Origin: Demequina sp. | GTDB lineage: Bacteria; Actinomycetota; Actinomycetes; Actinomycetales; Demequinaceae | Reading direction: 5' to 3' | Assembly (NCBI GenBank): GCA_024707205.1 | Contig: JANQAD010000001.1 | Location: 1,263,979 to 1,327,978 of the forward strand | DNA: 64,000 bases | Shown here: piece by piece, positions 57,368 through 64,000 of the stretch | Position numbering within the stretch: the first letter of the stretch is position 1 | Layout: every line of letters starts with the position of its first letter | Program-made: the position numbers and the translations under genes | Notes under the pieces: model-generated | Seen by the model: the letters and a program-made list of their open reading frames with translations, nothing else | What the model was told of the DNA's origin: nothing | The model's database searches: none

Positions 57368-58386
57368 CTAATTGTCGACGCGAACCGTGTCCAGGAGGGC
57401 GGTGTACGCCGCTTCGTCGATGGGCCCCTCATACGAGATCCACTGGACAAACACGAGGCGGTTTCCGTTGCCGAGGATCGTGGCGCGGACAAGCGCGTCC
57501 CCGGCGTCGTAAGACGCGCTGAAGTCGCCCTGGAGCCCCTCAAGGCCGTTCGCCGTCGTGACGGGCACCCTCGTGGCCTCGCTGATCGACCCCGCCGAGG
57601 CTGCGAAGCCCTTGAGGTATTCGTCCATCTGGTTGTCGAACGTGCCCCAGTTGGACGGGCCGGGTGAGCTTTCAAGCACCACGACCAGCTGAGGCGTGAC
57701 GGTGGAGGGATCGCCCGTGAAATAGGTTCCGACGATGTCTTGCCCGTCCTGGAGCGGCGCCTCCATCGCGGAAAGGTCCATGTAGTCGCCCGCATTCACC
57801 CACTCGTCCGGCACAACGTACGCGACGGCACCCGAGTCGGAGACCACCGTGATCCCGTTGAGCTGCGTGGTCTGGCCCTGCTCGGTAGGCGTGACGGGCG
57901 CTCCCGTGTAGTCCGGGCTGTGGCCCTTGTTGAGTTGCGAGAAGACGGTGAGCACGCCCACCGCGACCACGACGACGAACAGAGTCGCGCCGCCGATGAT
58001 GAGCCAGCCCCACCAGGGGAGTCCCTTGCGCTTCTGCGCGACCGGAGGCGCGTAGGCGAGCGGCGGCTGATAGGCGGGCGGCGGGTACTGCGCGTAGGCG
58101 GGCGGCGGAGCAGCCGGCGCAACGGGCGGAGCCACGCTTGGCACGGGGGCAGCTGGGGCCGCGGCAACGGGGGCCGCGGGCGGCTGCACCTCACCGGTCT
58201 CAGGGTCGAACCGCGGAACCTGAATCATGTCCGGTCCGCCGGGTTGAGGGATGGCCTTGGGGGCCACCGGCTCCGGGGAGTCTCCTCGAGGTCAGGGAAT
58301 TGGGGAGCCGCGCCGGGGGCCCACTCGTTCGCACCGCCCTGGGGTGCGCCGGGCGGCACGTCGCCGCCCGTTGGGGTGTCTGCCAT
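57368..58386 (-). CDS. Pro/Ala-rich single-span membrane protein, frameshifted
   Basis: About 339 residues. The cytoplasmic N terminus (MADTPTGGDVPPGAPQGG…) is rich in Pro/Ala/Tyr (PPPAYAQYPPPAYQPP). One membrane span follows (WGWLIIGGATLFVVVVAVGVLTV), then an extracytoplasmic domain of about 185 residues (YVVPDEWVNAGDYMDLS…). The frame breaks in the run at 58275–58278; one extra C on the coding strand restores DLEETPPEPVAPKAIPQPG. Proteins of this layout are common in Actinobacteria and have no known role. It is upstream of dnaK on the same strand. Confidence 0.72.
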
Positions 58387-58481
58387 GGCTCTCCTCCCGA
58401 TCGTCTCTGACACTAGCGCCTTGCAGAAGGCGGCCAGTGGAGGCTGGACTGGCCTGCGAGACTCCGCGTAGCGTCGGGCAT

Positions 58482-58955
58482 ATGACAAGCCCAGCCGACG
58501 CTGCAGCCCACTTTCGCGCCCGTCTCGCCTTCGAAACGGACGTGAGCGATGCGCACGCCGCACTTGAGGCGCGAGAGGCGGGGTTCGTGCTCGTCGACAC
58601 GCGCAACCTCGAGGCGTGGGAGCAGGGCCACGCGCGCGGAGCGGTGCACATTCCCAAGCCGGATATGCCCTCCAGGATCCCCGCGGAGTACGCCGCAGAC
58701 ACGCAGTTCGTCGTGTACTGCTGGGGACCCGGCTGCAACGGCGCCACGTGGGCGGGGCTCATCATCAGCGAGCTCGGCTACGCCGTGAAGGAGATGATCG
58801 GTGGCTTCGAGTACTGGGCGCGCGAGGGCCTGCCGGTGGACAAGGTCGTCACCGACGCGAGCGGCGCCCGCGTCACGGTGGACGCGACGCGAGCCGTCGA
58901 CGCACTTACTTCGCCACTCCCAGCGGCGGGCCAGCGCATCGCCTGCGACTGCTGA
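58482..58955 (+). CDS. Rhodanese-domain protein
   Basis: A 157-residue single rhodanese domain: FVLVDTRNLEAWEQGHARGAVHIP (the CH2A-type start motif), then the active-site loop VYCWGPGCNGAT with Cys, and a C-terminal GGFEYWAREGLPV. Likely a sulfurtransferase or persulfide carrier. Two cysteines at the very C terminus (IACDC) are unusual and may be redox-active. The start at 58482 directly follows a copy of the dispersed 10-mer. Confidence 0.87.
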   Translation: MTSPADAAAHFRARLAFETDVSDAHAALEAREAGFVLVDTRNLEAWEQGHARGAVHIPKPDMPSRIPAEYAADTQFVVYCWGPGCNGATWAGLIISELGYAVKEMIGGFEYWAREGLPVDKVVTDASGARVTVDATRAVDALTSPLPAAGQRIACDC

Positions 58956-58957
58956 CG

Positions 58958-61376
58958 CTACTTCTTGGTGAAGGTGACCGTGGTGCCGTCGAACGTCGCG
59001 GTGCCCTTGTCGAACACCTGGGTGACCACGCCGTCGGCCGTCTTGGGCGCCGCCTTGGGCCAGCCCCACGTTCCCGAGGGGCCGCCGGCGGTCGAATACT
59101 CGCTCACGAGGCCCGTGGCGACGTAGCCGTGCTTGGTGCCGAGCACGTAGAGGCGGCCGCCTTGGAAGTCCTGATAGCGCGCGCCGGACTTGGCGTCGAC
59201 GAGCTGACCGCTCGTGGGCCAGCCGAGCGGGCCGCTGTAAGCCTTGTAGGCGTACCACGGAGTGACGAGCGGCCCATAGACGGACTTTGTGCCACCCGTG
59301 GCGCGCCAGGTGAGAACGATGGTGCCGAACTTCTGCACCTCGCCGCCGCCGTTGGCCGTGCTCGTCATCACGCCGCTCGTGGGCCAGCCGTACCTGCCTG
59401 TGACCCCGCCTGCGGCCTGCAGCGCCGCAACAAAGTGGGTGCCCACGTACGTCTTCTTGGAGCCCTTGACGTAGATCGTGCCGTTCTCGAACGGCTGCGA
59501 GGTCACCCCCAGCGACAACAGTGGCGGAGCCGATGGGCCAGCCGAGCACGCCCTTCTCGCCCTTGTAGCCCAACCAGGCGGTGCGGACAGAGCCATGCAG
59601 TGACCTCACGCCCGAGCTCGTCGAGGCGAGGGTCCAGCCCTTGAAGTCCTGGCCGGAGCCCGTGGCCGTGGTGCGGACGCCAGTGGAGGGGAAGCCGTAC
59701 TTTCCCGTCACGCCGCCGGCCTTGGCGACAGTTGCCGCGAACGCTGCGCCGACGTAGCCCTTGGCTTTGGAGGCGTTGTAGATGGTGCCGCCGTCGAACT
59801 TCTGGGCGGGGTAGCCGGAGGCGGGGTCGGTGAAAGAGTTAGCGATGGGCCAGCCGAGCACGCCGTCCGGGCCGCCGTTGGCCTTCCACGTCGTGAGGTA
59901 GCCGCCGTAGATGGCGCGTGCCCCGTGGTTGGCGCTCACGACGATCCGGCCGCCGGAGAAGTCCTGGTAGATGCCGCCGCCGGCCGCGGTCGAACTCGCG
60001 CCGCGCGCCGTGGCGCTGCCCCAACGGGCGGGGCCGCCGAGAGCCACGTACGACGCTGCGATGTCGTTCTCGACTACCCCGGAGGTGGCGTCGGCGGCGT
60101 TGTAGAACACCCATCCGCCCTGGAACTGCTGATTGTTTCCGGAGACGTCGCCGAGCGGCCAGCCGACGTAGCCGTCGTAACCTCCGGCCTTCTGCACGGC
60201 CTTCAGGTAGGCGCCATAGACACGGAACGTGCCCTTGCTCTGCACCCACACGATCTGGGCGTTGCTGTAGGTCTGGTACTTGCCTGTGCCGTTCGAGTTC
60301 GTGACGACTGTGATGTCATCGCGCGGCCAGCCGATCTTCGCGGCCCCGCCAAGCGCGGCCCACTTGGTGGCGAAGGCCCCCGACATCGCGTGCGCGCCGT
60401 ACTTCTGGTTCCACACGATTTGGCCGCCGGCGTAGGTCTGGATGATGCCGCCGCCGGCGTCCTCCACGCGCACGGGAGCGCCGTCAACCGCACCGAGGTA
60501 CGAGCCGGTCCCGCCCAAGTCGGCGTAGACCTGCGCGATCGCAATGGTGCCCTCGGAGCCGGTGGGCCCGAACCAGTCGGTCCACAGGCGCCAGAAGTTG
60601 CGGTTGCCGTACGCGGAGCAGGAGTCCCCGGTTCCGTAAAGGTTCTTGAGCGCAGCCGCGTTGGGGGTGTACGGCGTGTAGACGTACAGCGCGTGCGTGG
60701 CCTGGTTGAGCACGGTGACGGACTTGAAGCCGCACGTCGGCGAGCTGCCGTACGACTTGGGGCTGTAGGCGATGGATGCCTTGGTGCCCGCCGCGTACCG
60801 GCTGTAGTTGGAGCTTCCGGGGATCGTGTAGCCCTTGAGCAGGTACGCGCCGTAGTACACGTTCTCGTAGAAGCCTGCGTACTTGCCGTCGCACGGAGCG
60901 GTGTCAGGGCACCCGGCGCCCATCGACGCCTGGAAGGCGGTGGAGCTGGGCGCGGTCGCGGTGACGAGCGACTGCTCCTTCTGCAGGATCACCAGGATAG
61001 CTTTGGGGCTGATGCCGCACGCAACGGCCACCTTGGCGATGATCTGGCCGGCCGTCTGATTGCTGGCGGCGGTGACCGCCGCGCAGCGCGAGTTCGACGC
61101 CTTCGCCTTGATGGTCTCCTTGTAGTTCTCGAGGCACACCCGGCCAGCGAGGCAACCGGCGTTGATGCCGCGGATGAACGAGTCGGTCTGCGCCGCCGTC
61201 AGGGCCTTCGAGTTGAAGAAGTCCTCATCGGAGATCAGGAAGCCCGGATTGAAGTCACTGGAGTCCGCCGCCTGGCTAGCTGCCGGCACCAACACCACTG
61301 CCGTGAGGGCCGCGATGAGCAGCGCCGCGGCGCGCGAGGTGAGACGAAAGACGCGTGAGCGGCTCTCCGGACGCAT
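58958..61376 (-). CDS. Secreted LGFP-repeat cell-wall protein, frameshifted
   Basis: About 805 residues after correction. Signal peptide (AAALLIAALTAVVLVPAASQA, cleaved about residue 33). Then a roughly 250-residue domain common in actinobacterial secreted proteins (FNPGFLISDEDFFNS…CGISPKAILVILQKEQSLV…GCPDTAPCDGKYAGFYENVYYGAY), lysozyme-like in appearance. Then about eight LGFP-type repeats (for example KWAALGGAAKIGWPRDD; GGYDGYVGWPLGD). One extra base in the C5 run at 59506–59510 breaks the seventh repeat; removing it gives VVAGVTSQPFENGTIYVKGSKKTYV. LGFP repeats are thought to anchor proteins to the wall. Confidence 0.82.
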
Positions 61377-61465
61377 GACACCACCAGGTCTGTTGAGGGC
61401 TTGGTCTCGTACGTTATCGGCACTTGGTCCGGATACATGAGCGCGTGTGGCCCATTCCACAGCCC

Positions 61466-62080
61466 TTACGCGGCGGGAAGGGTGCGCATCAGCTCCCACA
61501 TTTCGCCGGCGGAATCCGCGAGCGCGCCAGGGGAGTCGCTGACCGTCGCCCACGTCACCTCGTCGTTCCGCAGCACGATGATGAACTGCTGCGCATCCCC
61601 ACCGTTGTCCTCCGTGGGGGTCGCGGTGACGACGAGCGCCGGCTCGCCCGCGTCGGTCTTTCGCGCCTTCTGGGTCACTTTGAGATCGTCAGCGTTCGCG
61701 AAGTCGGCGAGCGTCGCCTTGAAGTACTTCGCGGGATCGGTGGTTCCCGCATCATTGGGGATCACGATCACGGAGGCGACCGCGCCGTCGTCCAACTGCC
61801 ACGCGCCGAGCACCGCCGTGACGGACGTGGGGTCAACGCCGGCCTCCGAGGGGTCGATCGGCGTCCAGTCCGCAGGAACCGTCCACTGGGGCGTGGGCGT
61901 GACAGAGGGCGACGGCGATGCGGCGGGAGTCTCAACGGCCGTAGGCGTGGGCGTCGCCGAAGCTGAGGGAGACTGTTGGGTCGCGGTCTCGCTGGCCGAC
62001 GGCGTCGGCTCGGGCGAGCTGTGGCAGCCCGTGAGCAGAGCGGCGGAGACGATGGTTACGGCGATGGTCTTGCGGAGCAC
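61466..62080 (-). CDS. Hypothetical lipoprotein
   Basis: A 204-residue exported lipoprotein. The GTG at 62080 follows GGAGGT by 7 bases. Signal VLRKTIAVTIVSAALLTGC with lipobox Cys at about 19, then a long Ser/Pro/Thr/Ala linker (about 20–65) and a small domain (WTPIDPSEAGVDPTSVTAVLGAW…). No recognised family. It lies 66 bp after the thiQ-like gene on the same strand, so it may be read with the importer. Confidence 0.7.
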   Translation of the reverse strand: MLRKTIAVTIVSAALLTGCHSSPEPTPSASETATQQSPSASATPTPTAVETPAASPSPSVTPTPQWTVPADWTPIDPSEAGVDPTSVTAVLGAWQLDDGAVASVIVIPNDAGTTDPAKYFKATLADFANADDLKVTQKARKTDAGEPALVVTATPTEDNGGDAQQFIIVLRNDEVTWATVSDSPGALADSAGEMWELMRTLPAA

Positions 62081-62146
62081 TGTGGCACCTCCTGGAGTGC
62101 AGGGTAGGTGCTGCGCGGCCTCGCTCCTGCGCGGCATGCCGTGCGG

Positions 62147-62791
62147 CTACTCGATGCGCCCGTTGGCCATCCTCACCACCCGCCCCGCGACGCGCTCCGC
62201 CTCCGCGGGATCGTGCGTCACCATGAGCGCCGTGATGCCCGACGCTGCAAGGACCTCGCGCAGATCGTCGGCTAGGCGCGCGCGAAGTTCGGCGTCGAGT
62301 GAGCTGAGCGGCTCGTCGAGGCACAGCAGTCGCGGCCTGGGAGCGAGGGAGCGGGCGAGTGCCACGCGCTGTCGTTGACCGCCGCTCAGTTCCGTTACCT
62401 TCCGCCCGCCGAGCCCGTCGAGGCCCACGAGCGTCAGCAGCTCGGCCACCCGGGCCTCTCGTTCCGCGCGCGGCTGCTTGTGGAGCCCATAGGCGATGTT
62501 GCCCGCGACGCTCAGGTGGGGGAAGAGCTGGCCATCCTGGAACACGAGCCCAAATCCTCGCTCGTGGATGGGCGCGTGGGTGACGTCCTCGGCGTCGAAG
62601 GCGATCGAGCCGCGAGCCGGTTCCACCACCCCCACGATCGCGCCAAGCAGTGAGGACTTGCCGCACCCGGACGGGCCGAGCAAGGCGACGACCTCCCCCT
62701 TGCCCACCTCAAGGCTGACCGAGTCGACCGCCGTGACCGGGGGTCTGCCGGGATAGACGACGGTGAGCTCGCGCACCTGCAGCCCCGTCAC
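62147..62791 (-). CDS. ABC transporter ATP-binding protein, ThiQ/FbpC-like
   Basis: A 214-residue importer ATPase: Walker A GPSGCGKSS (39–47), Q-loop GLVFQDGQLFPHLSV, signature LSGGQRQRVALARSLAP, Walker B LLCLDEPLSSLD. The short length, without a C-terminal TOBE domain, favours ThiQ (thiamine) over iron or sulfate ATPases. Its ATG overlaps the permease stop by 4 bp. Confidence 0.85.
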   Translation of the reverse strand: MTGLQVRELTVVYPGRPPVTAVDSVSLEVGKGEVVALLGPSGCGKSSLLGAIVGVVEPARGSIAFDAEDVTHAPIHERGFGLVFQDGQLFPHLSVAGNIAYGLHKQPRAEREARVAELLTLVGLDGLGGRKVTELSGGQRQRVALARSLAPRPRLLCLDEPLSSLDAELRARLADDLREVLAASGITALMVTHDPAEAERVAGRVVRMANGRIE

Positions 62792-64000
62792 ACGTCTGCC
62801 CTCACGCGAGTCCGGAGTCGCTCGGTCGCGAGCATTGCCGCGGCTGTGACCACGGCAAGCAGAACCGCGGCGGCGAAACCCATGCCGACATTCTGGGCCC
62901 CCGGCCTGCTCAACAGGCGCGCAATAGCCAGCGGCAGCGTCGGGCGGTCAGGGCGAGCGACGAACGCGGTGGCACCGAACTCGCCCATCGCGATCGCGAA
63001 CGCGAACCCGGCCGCGAGGGCGATGGGCCCGCGCAGCAGCCGCCAGTCGATGGTGCGCCACACTCGCCACGGAGGGGCGCCAAGGCTCGCAGCGGCCGCG
63101 CGCAGGCGCGGATCGACGGCGCGCGTGGCCGGCACGAGGATGCGCGCCGCGAGCGGCAGCGCCACGAGCGCCTGCGCGAGCGGCACGAGCCACCACGAGG
63201 TGCGCAGGTCCACCCCTGCAACCTCGCGATTGAGCGTGAGCAGCATCCCCAGTCCGATGACGACGGCGCTCACGCCGAGCGGCCCCATCGCCACCGGATC
63301 AAGCCAGCGGGCCCATCGCGGACCGCGCACGGTTGCGGCGGCGACGGCCACGGTGAAGCCCGACGCTATGGCGCCCGCGATCGCGGCCGTCACGAGGGAG
63401 TTCAGTGCGGCCTGGGCAACGCTCACGGGCAGGACCGACTGGGCCGGCGGGTTCACGAGCGCCGCATAGTTCGCTAAGGAGTGGCCTCCGCCCGCGACGC
63501 GTAGGGACCGCTCAACCAGGGAAATGCCTGGGAGGATGATGAGCGCTGCGAGCACCGTCAGGGCGGTGAGGATCCACGGCGCATCGGTGCGGGCGGCCGC
63601 TCGCGAGCCGTCGAGCTCGCGCCCACTAGCGACGCGATCGCGGCCCCGGCGGGCCCACGATGCGAGCGCGAGCGCAGCGCCAACGAAGATCAGCTGCAGG
63701 ACCGCAAGCACCGCCGCAGCGTGCAGGTCCAGGTACGAGTTCACCTGGAAGTAGATCTCGGTCTCGATGGTTCGCACGCGAGTGCCGCCAAGCACCAGCA
63801 CGATCCCGAACGAGGTGGAGCAGAACAGCAGCACCACCGCCGAGGCCGCGCCCAGAGCCGGCGCCAGGGCGGGAAGCGTCACCGTGCGAAGGGCGCGCGC
63901 GCGGCTTGCGCCGAGAGTGCGCGCGGCGAGCTGGGTGCCAGGGTCGAGCGACGCCCACGCGCTCCCCACAACACGCACAACCACCGAGACGTTGAAGAAC
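62788..64000 (-). CDS. ABC transporter permease, ThiP/FbpB-like (partial at window edge)
   Basis: A two-module permease, cut by the right edge; at least 404 residues are visible with no start. The first EAA loop, AARTLGASRARALRTVTLPALAPAL, and the second, AAASLGAPPWRVWRTIDWRLLRG, show fused halves as in ThiP and FbpB. About ten spans are visible. With the short ATPase next door, a thiamine importer is most likely. The binding protein should lie beyond 64000. Confidence 0.85.
   Translation of the reverse strand, partial: FFNVSVVVRVVGSAWASLDPGTQLAARTLGASRARALRTVTLPALAPALGAASAVVLLFCSTSFGIVLVLGGTRVRTIETEIYFQVNSYLDLHAAAVLAVLQLIFVGAALALASWARRGRDRVASGRELDGSRAAARTDAPWILTALTVLAALIILPGISLVERSLRVAGGGHSLANYAALVNPPAQSVLPVSVAQAALNSLVTAAIAGAIASGFTVAVAAATVRGPRWARWLDPVAMGPLGVSAVVIGLGMLLTLNREVAGVDLRTSWWLVPLAQALVALPLAARILVPATRAVDPRLRAAAASLGAPPWRVWRTIDWRLLRGPIALAAGFAFAIAMGEFGATAFVARPDRPTLPLAIARLLSRPGAQNVGMGFAAAVLLAVVTAAAMLATERLRTRVRADV

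Overview
The window is a high-GC (about two thirds G+C by eye), gene-dense stretch of an actinobacterial chromosome, most like Micrococcales (Cellulomonas/Demequina-type). Supporting features are the tRNA-Ser–small SRP RNA–dnaX–recR string, an HspR/HAIR-controlled dnaK operon, NrdR-boxed ribonucleotide reductase genes, LGFP-repeat and LytR_C wall proteins, many sugar ABC importers, and frequent GTG starts and ATGA overlaps. I see no prophage, insertion sequence, CRISPR array or replication origin. The genus is an inference.

Layout: 1–3.4 kb, a xylose/ribose-type ABC importer (minus strand). 3.6–5.9 kb, asd and aspartate kinase. 6–8 kb, a frameshifted carboxylesterase and a TetR regulator with a clear operator. 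8.1–12.4 kb, two tandem paralogous ABC-2 exporter pairs. 12.4–15 kb, recR, dnaX, SRP RNA and tRNA-Ser. 15–17.7 kb, envelope proteins and a PaiB-like protein. 17.7–28 kb, a galactosamine/tagatose-type catabolic island (DeoR regulator, GH4, aldolase, AgaS-like SIS protein, ABC importer, two PfkB-family kinases). 28–32.9 kb, a YdeI-like gene, a four-copy intergenic repeat, tRNA-Ser(CGA), a GH3 glucosidase and a DUF433/PIN-like toxin-antitoxin pair. 32.9–36.2 kb, a FUSC protein, tadA, upp and a LacI regulator. 36.4–41.7 kb, a GH13 glucosidase with its ABC importer, bracketed by two related palindromic elements. 42–46.1 kb, ribonucleotide reductase of apparent class Ic type. 46–53 kb, a Bcr/CflA exporter, a membrane protein, a very large membrane-anchored sigma-factor fusion and its divergent neighbour. 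53–57.3 kb, the dnaK-grpE-dnaJ-hspR operon. 57–64 kb, envelope proteins, a rhodanese and a thiamine/iron-type ABC importer running off the right edge.

Four observations stand out. (1) The 10-mer AGCGTCGGGC occurs at least 25 times on both strands, about once per 2.6 kb, in several reading frames and enriched between genes; one inverted pair forms a hairpin after dnaK. It behaves like a DNA-uptake or other genome-address word. (2) One gene joins an ECF sigma factor, a zinc anti-sigma motif (HX3CX2C), a membrane span, a Gly/Asp/Thr repeat stalk and a large extracytoplasmic region. (3) The reductase beta subunit has Phe where the radical Tyr normally sits and Glu as the first metal ligand, the class Ic signature. 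(4) GrpE carries a textbook EF-hand loop in its N-terminal extension.

Caution: at least eleven otherwise convincing genes are broken by single-base indels, mostly in short homopolymers and in both directions. I read these mainly as sequencing or assembly errors and give corrected reading frames.
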